DNA from: an uncultured Croceitalea sp. | GTDB taxonomy: Bacteria > Bacteroidota > Bacteroidia > Flavobacteriales > Flavobacteriaceae | Reading direction: 5' to 3' | NCBI GenBank assembly: GCA_937959125.1 | Contig: CALGQU010000056.1 | Coordinates: 1 to 46,695, forward strand | Length of the DNA stretch: 46,695 nt | Part shown: piece after piece, positions 1-7,417 of the stretch | Position numbering within the stretch: the first letter of the stretch is position 1 | How the letters are laid out: every line of letters starts with the position of its first letter | Made by a program: the position numbers and the translations under genes | Notes under the pieces: generated by a model | Databases searched by the model: none | Told to the model about the DNA's origin: nothing | Seen by the model: the letters and a program-made list of their open reading frames with translations, nothing else

Positions 1-419
1 GTATGAATTCATTAGCCCGGCCCCTTTGTCGATTGTTTGAGCAAGAATTCCTCGAAATAGTTTTTCTATTGGATTACCTCCTTAACTTTCTCTATTACTC
101 AAAGGTAACTTAAAAGTTACTTTTTTAAAATATTAACAGTGAATATGGAAAGAATATTGTTGTTGAGTAGTATGTGTTACAACGGTTTTGTGTCTGGCTC
201 GTTGCCAAAAATCAGCTATGATTTTCCGTCATAACTTAAGGACAGCAAATTGAAATGAATCCCCATTAAGGAATTCAGTCACAATGAACTATACATCCTT
301 TGTTGGTATAAAAAGGGGAGTCCATAAAAAATAGCTGAACAGGTCGTTCATCCAAAAAAATCTAAGGGATTGTGCAACGGTTACCCTTGTTACCAATAGT
401 TTTCACTTAAAGAATCCTC
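1..419. other. Gene-poor left end of the cassette-like region
   Basis: I see no convincing gene in this 419-base stretch. It holds a perfect 7-base inverted repeat at 105-120 (GTAACTT, 2-base spacer, AAGTTAC) followed by a T-run, and two short sites at about 176-206 and 372-398 that resemble the recombination-site-like hairpins between the genes further right. Only very short open frames lie between the two sites, so the unit between them looks empty or decayed. Confidence 0.4.
372..398 (-). repeat. attC-like site after the 420-956 gene
   Basis: On the minus strand, just after the lipoprotein stop codon, the sequence reads TATTGGTAAC, then AAGGGTAACCG, then TTGCAC. TATTGGTAAC is the exact reverse complement of GTTACCAATA, which sits at the start of the same gene's unit (plus 968-977). 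In an integron cassette the first bases come from the cassette's own attC site and pair with the R'' box after its gene, as seen here. The site is short (about 27 bases, against roughly 57-141 for typical attC), so it may be truncated. Confidence 0.4.
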
Positions 420-956
420 TTAATCATATGGTACAAGTAAGTCGAAAGCTTGTCCTGATTTAGCTCCAATTTTGAATTTTCCATCATCTACAAGAAGAGT
501 AAATTCGCAATCTGCATTATCTGATATGGCCAATAGTTCTTCAAATTCGGATATTATATTTTCCAATTCATCCCTATCCTTATCAAAACCTCCAAAAGAA
601 GGTCCTAATCCACCTGGGTATGCACTGAAGACAATACCTGTCTCTCGATGTTTGAAAGCATAAGTGTCTCCTTTCTTTTCTTGGGGCTTTCCAATAGACT
701 CTAAATTTTCTCCATAATTATCCCATATTCTAGACATAAAATCACCAAAGGGGGCATCTTTGTTTTCCGAGTTATACGTCTTATAAAACTGGGATGCTAC
801 TATTTCTTCTGGACTGACTTGTTCGAATTTAGATACAAGAATGCTTCTAGGTATTAATACTAATCCGGGGTTTTCCGGTTGATTACTTTTTTTATTATTA
901 GAATTACATCCAAGTAGAATGAAAAAAGGACAAAGGATAAAAACGATTTTTTTCAT
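420..956 (-). CDS. Small lipoprotein of unknown function in a cassette-like unit
   Basis: This 178-residue protein begins with a lipoprotein signal peptide: a basic start (MKKIVF), a hydrophobic core and the lipobox LLGC, with Cys16 as the predicted lipidated residue. The mature part is soluble and acidic and has a Gly-rich stretch (YPGGLGPSFGG) in the middle. I recognise no family. It is the leftmost of four small minus-strand genes separated by hairpin-bearing gaps. The unit starts GTTACCAATA and ends TATTGGTAAC after the stop, an exact 10-base reverse complement. Base composition looks AT-richer than the haem genes. Function is unknown. Confidence 0.8.
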   Translation of the reverse strand: MKKIVFILCPFFILLGCNSNNKKSNQPENPGLVLIPRSILVSKFEQVSPEEIVASQFYKTYNSENKDAPFGDFMSRIWDNYGENLESIGKPQEKKGDTYAFKHRETGIVFSAYPGGLGPSFGGFDKDRDELENIISEFEELLAISDNADCEFTLLVDDGKFKIGAKSGQAFDLLVPYD

Positions 957-967
957 TATTTTCTAAT

Positions 968-1040
968 TATTGGTAACGTCTCTAGTTTGGTGCATTTGCT
1001 TCCCAAAGGTAGCATGTGCATTGTACAAACCGTTAGGCAC
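968..1040 (-). repeat. attC-like site after the 1033-1272 gene
   Basis: On the minus strand this begins GTGCCTAAC, which contains the integron R'' core form RYYYAAC and also the TAA stop codon of the upstream gene. It then folds imperfectly: GTTTG near the left pairs with CAAAC near the right, TGCA with TGCA, and GCT with AGC. It ends GACG|TTACC just before the next gene's short leader. Stop codons lying inside the R'' box are common in integron cassettes. The R' end does not match GTTAGGC, so the call rests on structure and context. Confidence 0.45.
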
Positions 1041-1272
1041 AGTTTCTTTTTATTTTTTCTCCAATTGAATTTATGATTTCTGAGTGAATTGGTCTTACCT
1101 TCTCTTTATCCAACGTTCCGCCTAAAATTACCATTTCTTTATTTTCAAAACGTTGACCAAGCCGGTCGTCAACCATTACATTTCTCATACTTTCAGCAAT
1201 TCCAATTTCTTGTAAAAACTCATTTGGATGTCCTGCTGTGCAAATCACTAATCCATATTTTAAGATTTTCAT
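1033..1272 (-). CDS. Small hypothetical protein in a cassette-like unit
   Basis: I place the start at the ATG at 1272, giving a 79-residue protein starting MKILKYGLVICTAGH. The frame is open further upstream to 1326, but that extension runs through the hairpin of the preceding attC-like site and is unlikely to be coding. The stop codon lies inside the GCCTAAC core of the following site. The protein is small, soluble and mixed in charge, and I recognise no domain. It lies in line with three other small minus-strand genes. Alternatives are a fragment of a larger protein or a non-functional frame. Confidence 0.5.
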   Translation of the reverse strand: MKILKYGLVICTAGHPNEFLQEIGIAESMRNVMVDDRLGQRFENKEMVILGGTLDKEKVRPIHSEIINSIGEKIKRNCA

Positions 1273-1327
1273 CTTGTCAATCTGTGTAGCCTTCTCCAAA
1301 AAAGGGAAGGCTACATTTGTTGGCAAC
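1273..1327 (-). repeat. attC-like hairpin after the 1365-1877 gene
   Basis: A perfect 9-base stem (TGTAGCCTT at 1285-1293 with AAGGCTACA at 1307-1315) is flanked by GTTGGCAAC at 1319-1327. Read on the minus strand, the site begins GTTGCCAAC shortly after the preceding gene. That matches 8 of 9 bases of the reverse complement of the first bases of the same unit (minus GTTGTCAAC, plus 1940-1948). The motif is itself nearly palindromic, so this match is weaker evidence than the other two. Confidence 0.45.
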
Positions 1328-1364
1328 AGTTTTTTTATTTTATAAGTAAAATTCCAAATTATTC

Positions 1365-1877
1365 TTAATATGGTTTTAATGGATCTGCTTCTAGTTCTTT
1401 AAATATATTGTAAACTTTATCAAAGTTTTTACTTTCTACGAAGTAGTGGATAGCATAGTCCATTTCTGTACCTAATGATGCCATAGTAATTCCTTCCTTT
1501 TTAAAAGCATTAGCAAAAAGATATAACAAATCACTACTATAATATTCTCCTCTATTTCTTACTTCTTCCTCAGTGGGGAAGTTTATGTCCTTTGTAATTT
1601 TTCCTAAAATTTTATTGATTTCCCAAATAAAATCTTTGCTGTTTACTGTCCAGTCAACTGTGACAAACATTACTCCTTCATAAATTTGACCAGAACTATC
1701 ATTCCATTCCCTTGCAAGTTCATATTTATAATCGTCAATATTTTTTAGAGTATTATTAGAAAATACATCTTCTATTCTATTTATAGCTTTTTCTTTTGAA
1801 TCGTTAAAAATTAATAGCTCTGTGAGCTGGATGAATTTATTTTTCATTTCATCACTAGTTAAATTACTTTTCTCCAT
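1365..1877 (-). CDS. Hypothetical protein in a cassette-like unit
   Basis: This encodes a 170-residue soluble protein with no signal peptide or membrane segment. It is rich in Asn, Lys, Glu and aromatic residues and looks mostly helical at both ends, with a short central stretch containing VDWTVNSKDFIWEI. I do not recognise the family with confidence. It has a leader of about 60 bases after the preceding attC-like site, and its own site follows about 40 bases after the stop. Such small soluble proteins without obvious housekeeping roles are typical cassette cargo, but no function can be read from the sequence. Confidence 0.75.
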   Translation of the reverse strand: MEKSNLTSDEMKNKFIQLTELLIFNDSKEKAINRIEDVFSNNTLKNIDDYKYELAREWNDSSGQIYEGVMFVTVDWTVNSKDFIWEINKILGKITKDINFPTEEEVRNRGEYYSSDLLYLFANAFKKEGITMASLGTEMDYAIHYFVESKNFDKVYNIFKELEADPLKPY

Positions 1878-1939
1878 AATTCAGGAAGTATAATTAATTT
1901 GTTATAAATCAAAATATTTGAATTTATTGAGTTCTAATT

Positions 1940-1996
1940 GTTGACAACGTTCTGTATAAATGGTCGTTTTAATGCCATTTATACCTTGTTGTGGTG
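1940..1996 (-). repeat. attC-like hairpin after the 2002-2493 gene
   Basis: A 9-base perfect stem (TATAAATGG at 1955-1963, CCATTTATA at 1975-1983) continues as an imperfect stem outward. The outer box on the gene side reads CACCACAAC on the minus strand, an exact 9-base reverse complement of GTTGTGGTG immediately before this gene's start codon. The other end reads AACG|TTGTCAACAATTAG; a very similar CGTT-ACCAATAATTAG lies at the equivalent point of the next unit but one. Size (57 bases) and layout fit an attC recombination site. Confidence 0.55.
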
Positions 1997-2001
1997 TCGT
2001 T

Positions 2002-2493
2002 TTATTTTTCATTAGTCAACATTTCATAGGTTTCAGGGAGATTAAATTCATCTTTCAGATTTTGAAAGAGCGACTGAGCAGTTTCCCAAGAATCTGCTCC
2101 CTTAAAGTCCTTTTTATGATTTTCTAAATCACCTAATAGGGTTGTATTGACTCCGACTTTAATTATTGTTTCATCATCAGTTTCAATTTTTTCAATTCCT
2201 CCCATTTCCTGAAGATATTCTTTCCAAGTTTCAGTATCCTTTCGAAATTTTTTGCTGCACCCGTTACAAGATTGAGGAACTTCTTGTAGTTCACAGATTT
2301 CATCTTTGCAATACATTATTGCATGTCGAATCTGCTCATTAGTCACTTCAAAATCGTCTTGATAAGATTTTATGTCTCCATTGTCAAACTCAGTTATACC
2401 CCAAATCACATGTCTAACGTCTAAACGTCTTCCGTCTAATCTGGGAGAACCACCTAAAGTATGTTCAGTTGATATGATTAGTTCTTTTTTCAT
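2002..2493 (-). CDS. DUF433-domain protein in a cassette-like unit
   Basis: This encodes a 163-residue soluble protein. Residues about 8-65 follow the DUF433 pattern: a leading strand, GGSPRLDGRRLDVRHVIWG, then an acidic helix and a final helix ending AIMYCKDE. DUF433 is a small winged-helix-like domain common in antitoxin-type proteins, where it is usually the whole protein. Here about 100 extra residues follow, with a Cys pair (CNGC) near residue 89. No toxin gene is adjacent on the same strand. The unit is bounded by GTTGTGGTG before the start codon and CACCACAAC after the stop. DUF433 is a likely call; an antitoxin role is inference. Confidence 0.7.
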   Translation of the reverse strand: MKKELIISTEHTLGGSPRLDGRRLDVRHVIWGITEFDNGDIKSYQDDFEVTNEQIRHAIMYCKDEICELQEVPQSCNGCSKKFRKDTETWKEYLQEMGGIEKIETDDETIIKVGVNTTLLGDLENHKKDFKGADSWETAQSLFQNLKDEFNLPETYEMLTNEK

Positions 2494-2759
2494 TCAATGC
2501 ACCACAACAATTGTGTAAATGTATTACATATATACCTTTTAAGTCTGGACCATTTGAAACGTATATTATACGAATACTATTCGTATTATTGGTCCCCCAA
2601 AAGCGTATAATGCCCAAAAGGGCTGCCCCTCCGTTAGGCAGGCTCGTCTAGAAATTAAAACCTTGTTTCTTGCAAATGTCTTGCGTATTTACCCCTAGAT
2701 GGTTTCCCTTAACCCCATAAAACCCACTATACAGAATACTATGCCAGCTACTAAATGGG
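2494..2759. repeat. Nested hairpin and GTTAGGC core at the right edge of the cassette-like region
   Basis: This stretch has no gene. It contains a nested inverted repeat at 2547-2595: outer arms GGACCA and TGGTCC enclosing a perfect 9-base repeat (ATACGAATA, 1-base spacer, TATTCGTAT) at 2568-2586. A GTTAGGC heptamer, the classic integron core form GTTRRRY, lies at 2633-2639. Together these could be a long attC (about 140 bases) or the remains of the site where the array joins the chromosome. No integrase gene is next to it; the next gene is the ThuA-domain gene. Confidence 0.35.
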
Positions 2760-3509
2760 TTACCGCCCCAAACACCATTCTACGGCACCCAACAAGTGTT
2801 GCCTAAAGTCCGGCTCCATAAAAGACTGATTGGTATGTCCTCCGCCGGTATAGTACGCGCGGCCCCCATCAAACTCATGCGCCCAGGCAATGGGATGGTT
2901 TTCACCATTGGTACCGCCTTCATAGCTGGCCTCTTCCAAATTTAGGAGTACGGTGACATTGGCATTTAGGTTTTTGTAGTTGTACCATTCGTCGTTTCTG
3001 GTCCAAGCATCTGGCAAGTGTTTTGTAGAAGGATGGTCTTTTACCACGCGTTGTACGGTGGCCTTTCTTACATTGGGATCGTTGGGATGGCTTGTAAAAT
3101 AACCCCCTACCAATTGGCCGTACCAGGCCCAATCAAATTCCGTGTCCGCAGCGGCATGGATCCCCAAATAGCTACCCCCGCCCTTGATGTAGTTTTCAAA
3201 AGCCTGTTGTTCGTCATTATCCAAAACATCTCCGGTAGTGCTTAAAAATACCACAAGGCCATAGTTCTTTAAATTGCGTTCCGTAAAGTCTTCGGAGCTT
3301 TCCGTGCGGATAACGATAAAATTGTTCTCACGCCCCAGTTCCCTTAGCACCTTAACACCGGCTGTAATGCTGTTATGGCGGTAGCCTTCGGTTTTGGTAA
3401 AGACCAGGACAAAGTCCGGCCGTTTTCTTACCGGTACGGGGTCCTCCTGTGCGGATAAGGTTAAAGAAATACAGAAAAAGGTGATTGCGATTGATTTGAT
3501 GAATTTCAT
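2760..3509 (-). CDS. Secreted ThuA-domain protein
   Basis: This is a 249-residue protein with an N-terminal signal peptide ending SLTLSAQ, so it is probably periplasmic or secreted. The rest is one ThuA (trehalose-utilisation-like) domain with a class I glutamine amidotransferase-like fold. It starts at VLVFTKTEGYRHNSI and includes GGGSYLGIHAAADTEF, HPNDPNVRKATV and PIAWAHEFDGGRAYYTGGGH. In Bacteroidota, proteins of this family occur with sugar-oxidoreductase and polysaccharide genes, but their reaction is not settled. It ends the core-genome block next to the cassette-like region and follows the AraC gene by 12 bases on the same strand, so the two may be co-transcribed. Confidence 0.88.
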   Translation of the reverse strand: MKFIKSIAITFFCISLTLSAQEDPVPVRKRPDFVLVFTKTEGYRHNSITAGVKVLRELGRENNFIVIRTESSEDFTERNLKNYGLVVFLSTTGDVLDNDEQQAFENYIKGGGSYLGIHAAADTEFDWAWYGQLVGGYFTSHPNDPNVRKATVQRVVKDHPSTKHLPDAWTRNDEWYNYKNLNANVTVLLNLEEASYEGGTNGENHPIAWAHEFDGGRAYYTGGGHTNQSFMEPDFRQHLLGAVEWCLGR

Positions 3510-3521
3510 GGGTGGTTTACT

Positions 3522-4418
3522 TTATGATGATGAAGTTAAATATTTTTTGGGCGTAGTGCCATATTTCTTTTTGAACGAAGCGATAAAATGACTGGCCGTG
3601 CTGTAGCCTACCTTTAAACCCACCTCATTGACATTGTGTTTCCCCGTTTCCAACATTTTACGGGCGTATTCCATTTTATAATCGAACAGAAACCCAAAGA
3701 CGGAATCCCCATAAATCTGCTTAAACCCTTCCTTTAGCTTCTTAAGGGGCAACCCAATTTCCGCAGAAAGTTCTGCCAGCGTAGGCGGTTCTGCCATTCT
3801 GGCAATAATAATTTCTTTGGCTTGCTTAATACGCCTTACGTTATCCTCATCTGCCAGAAAGGGGCATTGCTCCAAATCCGCATCTTCCGTTTTATTAAAG
3901 TATAACGACAGTAATTCGTATACCTTGCCCTTAACATAGAGGTTTTTTATGGAGGGATGCAGATTATACCCCATAAGCTGGCTGAGCACCACAGCCATAC
4001 TAGGGGTAAGTACTTCTTGCGAATAGTATTTTTTGTCGTTGGCCCCTTCCGTTAAGAACGGGATGTATTCTGCTTCCGCAGAAAAGAGGGAATGGAACTT
4101 TCTAATGGTCATCACCACGGACAACAACCAAGAATCCGGCTCCAAAGCTGCATGCAGCGGTAGGCTTTTTTGGGTATTGAAGAGCAAAAGGGAGTTTTCC
4201 TCAGAGACCTCCAAACCATAATTCCCGGCATTGAACAAAAATTTGGCCTTCCCCTTTAATGAAAAATGGAATTGGATATAGGTGCTGTCAATATCCCTTC
4301 GTACTTTTTTGATGGTAGTGGTATCGTTTTGGATCTTAAGCACATAGAAGCCCGGTTCTATTAAAATCTCCTCATAGGAACCTTTGGCGTTATTTTTGTC
4401 TGGAGTTTCTGCTTTCAT
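3522..4418 (-). CDS. AraC-family transcriptional regulator, divergent from hemA
   Basis: This is a 298-residue regulator. The N-terminal two thirds is a cupin-like sensing region without a recognised ligand motif. The C-terminal 100 residues form an AraC-type double helix-turn-helix: the first helix pair around PTLAELSAEIGLPLKKLKEGF and the second ending VGLKVGYSTASHFIASFKKK, followed by the typical Gly-x-x-Pro-x-x-Tyr end. It is transcribed away from hemA, 188 bases off. AraC genes beside haem or iron genes often respond to iron or haem; here that is inference from position. Its promoter holds a palindrome (4434-4450), which suggests control by itself or by an iron regulator. Confidence 0.9.
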   Translation of the reverse strand: MKAETPDKNNAKGSYEEILIEPGFYVLKIQNDTTTIKKVRRDIDSTYIQFHFSLKGKAKFLFNAGNYGLEVSEENSLLLFNTQKSLPLHAALEPDSWLLSVVMTIRKFHSLFSAEAEYIPFLTEGANDKKYYSQEVLTPSMAVVLSQLMGYNLHPSIKNLYVKGKVYELLSLYFNKTEDADLEQCPFLADEDNVRRIKQAKEIIIARMAEPPTLAELSAEIGLPLKKLKEGFKQIYGDSVFGFLFDYKMEYARKMLETGKHNVNEVGLKVGYSTASHFIASFKKKYGTTPKKYLTSSS

Positions 4419-4422
4419 GGCC

Positions 4423-4453
4423 TAAAAATACTATTTAGAATTACTCTAAACAA
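4423..4453 (-). promoter_or_regulatory. AraC gene promoter with palindromic operator in the spacer
   Basis: On the minus strand a TTG (-33-like, plus 4451-4453) is followed after 20 bases by TATTTTTA (4423-4430), close to the Bacteroidota -7 form TAnnTTTG. The spacer is almost filled by a 17-base palindrome, TTTAGA-ATTAC-TCTAAA at 4434-4450. The -7 element ends only 4 bases before the ATG, so the transcript would be leaderless or nearly so. Confidence 0.5.
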
Positions 4454-4581
4454 TCTTTTTGAAGTTTTATTTTTTCAATGATTACAGTAGTTAAAGGGAA
4501 TTTCACCCAACTATGCGCAAAATGGCCGTCCAAATGCTATTTATAGTTCCGCTAGCGTTATTTTTTACGTTTTTGTCCATT

Positions 4582-4589
4582 TATTTTTG
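4582..4589 (+). promoter_or_regulatory. Putative -7 element of the hemA operon
   Basis: TATTTTTG matches the Bacteroidota -7 consensus TAnnTTTG exactly and lies 17 bases before the hemA ATG. I see no convincing TTTG -33 element at the expected spacing. Confidence 0.4.
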
Positions 4590-4606
4590 TGGTGCCGCAC
4601 TAGGAT

Positions 4607-5863
4607 ATGAAGCATTACCATCTTTCCAAACATAGTTCGTTCTACGCCGTAGGTTTAAGCTATAAAAAAGCAGATGCCGCCGTACGTGGCAAATTCAGTT
4701 TGGATGTGCCCAAAATAGATGCTATAACCAAAGCGGCCAAAGAAGCGGGTATCGAAGGGCTTTTGGCCATTTCTACCTGCAACCGTACGGAACTTTTTGG
4801 TTTTGCACAGCATCCGTTTCAATTGATACAATTGCTTTGCGAACATAGCCAAGGTACCGTAGAGGAATTTCAAGAGGTAGCCTACGTGTATAAAAACCAG
4901 GAAGCCATTAGCCATCTTTTTCTGGTCGGTACCGGTCTCGACAGTCAAATACTGGGGGATTTTGAAATCATCAGCCAAATAAAACAGAGTTTTTATCGGT
5001 CCAAAAAATTGGGGATGTCCAATCCTTTTTTGGAACGCTTGTGCAATTCCGTTATACAGGCCAGTAAACGCATTAAAAACGAAACGGAAATATCCAGCGG
5101 TGCCACCTCAGTGGCCTTTGCGTCCGTAAAATACATCTTGAATACCGTACCGGATATTTCGGAAAAGAATATCCTACTCTTTGGAACTGGAAAAATTGGC
5201 CGTAACACTTGTGAAAATTTAATCAAACATACCAGCAATTCCCATATCACACTGATCAATAGAACCAAGGAAAAAGCCGAAGCCATTGCAGGTAAATTTG
5301 AACTTTTGGTCAAGGATTATGGGGATTTACAGACCGAAATTAGAAAAACCGATGTTTTGGTGGTGGCCACGGGGGCACAACTGCCCACCATTTCCAAAGC
5401 CCTCATCCATGCCAAAAAACCTTTGCTCATTTTAGACCTATCGGTACCAAAAAATGTGGATGATAACGTGCAAGACCTCAATAATGTAACCTTGGTGCAT
5501 TTGGATCAACTTTCCCAAATTACCGATGCGACCTTAAACAAAAGAAAAGCCTATGTCCCTAAGGCCAAAGTGATTATCAATGAGGTAAAAGGCGATTTTA
5601 TGAAATGGTTGGAAACCCGAAAATTTGCGCCGGTCATTAACGCGCTCAAGCAAAAGTTAATGACCATAAAAGAGGAAGAGCTCGATTTTCAGTCCAAAAA
5701 ACTATCCGATTTTAATGAAGAACAGGCAGCTATCGTTTCTGAACGTATCATCCAAAAAATCACGAAACAGTTTGCCAACCATTTGAAAAAGACGGAAACG
5801 GATACAGACGATAGCTTGGCACTGATCCAAGAGGTCTTTCAATTAGAAATCCAATCCAAATGA
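4607..5863 (+). CDS. hemA: Glutamyl-tRNA reductase
   Basis: This enzyme reduces glutamyl-tRNA with NADPH to glutamate-1-semialdehyde, the first committed step of C5-pathway haem synthesis. At 418 residues it has the usual length. The catalytic cysteine lies in STCNRTE (Cys58). The substrate-domain signature GLDSQILGDFEIISQIK follows around residue 110. The NADPH-binding Rossmann motif LLFGTGKIGRN lies around residue 190, and a helical dimerisation domain ends the protein. It opens the haem cluster and overlaps hemC by 4 bases (ATGA), so the two are translationally coupled. The next enzyme, HemL, is not encoded in the window. Confidence 0.97.
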   Translation: MKHYHLSKHSSFYAVGLSYKKADAAVRGKFSLDVPKIDAITKAAKEAGIEGLLAISTCNRTELFGFAQHPFQLIQLLCEHSQGTVEEFQEVAYVYKNQEAISHLFLVGTGLDSQILGDFEIISQIKQSFYRSKKLGMSNPFLERLCNSVIQASKRIKNETEISSGATSVAFASVKYILNTVPDISEKNILLFGTGKIGRNTCENLIKHTSNSHITLINRTKEKAEAIAGKFELLVKDYGDLQTEIRKTDVLVVATGAQLPTISKALIHAKKPLLILDLSVPKNVDDNVQDLNNVTLVHLDQLSQITDATLNKRKAYVPKAKVIINEVKGDFMKWLETRKFAPVINALKQKLMTIKEEELDFQSKKLSDFNEEQAAIVSERIIQKITKQFANHLKKTETDTDDSLALIQEVFQLEIQSK

Positions 5864-6783
5864 GTAAAGTCATCCGCATTGGAACGCGGGATAGCGAACT
5901 AGCACTCTGGCAAGCAACCACGGTACAAAACCAATTGGAGGCAATAGGCCATAGCACAGCCCTGGTTCCTGTAAAATCTGACGGCGACCTTAAATTGGAC
6001 ATGCCGCTTTATGAACTGGGCATTACGGGAATATTTACCAAAACCCTGGACGTAGCCCTGCTAAAAGGCGATATTGATATCGCGGTTCATTCCATGAAAG
6101 ATGTCCCTACACAACTGCCCAAGGGGATAACCGCCGCAGCGGTATTGCAACGTGCCGTTAGTGAAGACATCTTGGTCCATAAAGGCACCGACTTTTTGAA
6201 CGATAAAGGTACCTTGGCCACTGGAAGTTTGCGAAGAAAGGCGCAATGGCTGGCCAAATATCCGCATCATACCGTGGTGGATTTAAGGGGTAATGTGAAT
6301 TCCCGACTCATAAAATTGATTGAAAACGATTGGAACGGGGCCATCTTTGCCAAAGCAGGCTTGGAACGTATTAAACTATTGCCCAAAGATGCGGTAGTAT
6401 TGGACTGGATGGTACCCGCCCCTGCCCAAGGGGCCATGCTAGTGGTTGCTTTGGAAAAAAATACCGAGGTATTGGAAGCCCTTGCCCCCTTAAACCATGC
6501 CCAAACCGCCATAGCCACACAGATAGAACGCGAATTTTTACGCACTTTGGAAGGGGGTTGTACCGCACCCATTGGCGCATTGGCAGAAATAAAAGACCAA
6601 AAGGTTTATTTTAAGGGGTGCTTGCATGCCCTGGACGGCAGTGCCGCAGTAACCATAGCAAAAGAACGTCCGCTTGCCCAGCACAAAGGATTTGGCAAGA
6701 GTTGTGCTTACGAAGTGTTGGAGAACGGGGGCAAACAGTTGTTAGAAGAGATAAAAAATGAGCTCAACAATTCTGTCCACTAA
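5860..6783 (+). CDS. hemC: Hydroxymethylbilane synthase (porphobilinogen deaminase)
   Basis: HemC joins four porphobilinogen units into hydroxymethylbilane. The 307-residue protein has the normal size and starts with the typical IRIGTRDSELALWQA. It also has the substrate-binding stretches VHSMKDVPTQLP and ATGSLRRKAQW. The cysteine that carries the dipyrromethane cofactor lies in LEGGCTAPIGAL (Cys234). Its start overlaps the hemA stop by 4 bases and its end overlaps the hemD start by 26 bases, a tight operon arrangement. Confidence 0.97.
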   Translation: MSKVIRIGTRDSELALWQATTVQNQLEAIGHSTALVPVKSDGDLKLDMPLYELGITGIFTKTLDVALLKGDIDIAVHSMKDVPTQLPKGITAAAVLQRAVSEDILVHKGTDFLNDKGTLATGSLRRKAQWLAKYPHHTVVDLRGNVNSRLIKLIENDWNGAIFAKAGLERIKLLPKDAVVLDWMVPAPAQGAMLVVALEKNTEVLEALAPLNHAQTAIATQIEREFLRTLEGGCTAPIGALAEIKDQKVYFKGCLHALDGSAAVTIAKERPLAQHKGFGKSCAYEVLENGGKQLLEEIKNELNNSVH

Positions 6784-7417
6784 AATTTTGACCCCACCCC
6801 AACAAGAATTGGTGCTCAGCGCAGGATTGGGTTTTGTGCATTACAATGCCATTAGCACCCATTCCTTGGAATTTGAACTGGAACCCAATTTTGACTTTTA
6901 TCTGTTTACCAGTAAAAATGCGGTTTTAAGTTTTTTAGAGCGATACCCCAGTAATGGACATAAGGCTTTTTGCGTTGGTGAAAAAACAGCGCAACTGCTA
7001 ACGGAAAATGGGTTTACCGTCATCGCTTTTGCCAACAACGCCCTAGACTTGGCCCATAACATCATTAAAAAACACCCAACCGCATCCTTTCTTTTCTTTT
7101 CCGGAAATCAAAGACGGGAAGCATTACCAAAAACTTTACAAGAAAATAACATTTGGTATAAAGAAGTGGTGGTTTACCAGACCCTGTTGCAGCCCAAAAT
7201 GTTTCAACGGAGTTTTGATGCCGTTCTCTTCTATAGTCCCAGTGGCGTGCAAAGTTTTAGTGCACAAAACAACTTGAAGGACCATTGGGCGTTTTGCATT
7301 GGCGAAACGACCGCTGCAGAAGCAAAAAAACATACCGATCAAATCACTATTGCCAACAAACCAACGGTGGAAAATGTGTTGGTACAGGCAATTAAACACT
7401 TTAGAAGTAATGATTAA
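6758..7417 (+). CDS. hemD: Uroporphyrinogen-III synthase
   Basis: HemD closes and inverts the linear tetrapyrrole to uroporphyrinogen III. The 219-residue protein is at the short end of this poorly conserved family. Recognisable parts are [31 protein letters not shown] and [10 protein letters not shown], followed by a second Gly-Glu-Thr-Thr segment ([12 protein letters not shown]). The start at 6758 overlaps hemC by 26 bases; a later start would remove the first strand. Its end overlaps the hemE start by 8 bases. Position between hemC and hemE supports the call. Confidence 0.92.
   Translation: MSSTILSTKILTPPQQELVLSAGLGFVHYNAISTHSLEFELEPNFDFYLFTSKNAVLSFLERYPSNGHKAFCVGEKTAQLLTENGFTVIAFANNALDLAHNIIKKHPTASFLFFSGNQRREALPKTLQENNIWYKEVVVYQTLLQPKMFQRSFDAVLFYSPSGVQSFSAQNNLKDHWAFCIGETTAAEAKKHTDQITIANKPTVENVLVQAIKHFRSND

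Noticed and set aside
105-126. GTAACTT/AAGTTAC repeat as an intrinsic terminator
   Set aside because: The stem is only 7 AT-rich bases with a 2-base loop, and no gene is seen that it would end, so I list it only as an inverted repeat.
1273-1326. N-terminal extension of the 1033-1272 gene
   Set aside because: The extension is the translation of the TGTAGCCTT hairpin and its flank, so it is more likely recombination-site sequence than coding sequence.
372-2640. CRISPR array
   Set aside because: The repeated elements are hairpins of different sequence at irregular spacing with genes between them, not identical direct repeats with spacers.
7299-7409. N-terminal extension of hemE
   Set aside because: The extension lies within hemD and does not resemble the family; the ATG at 7410 gives the usual HemE start and length.
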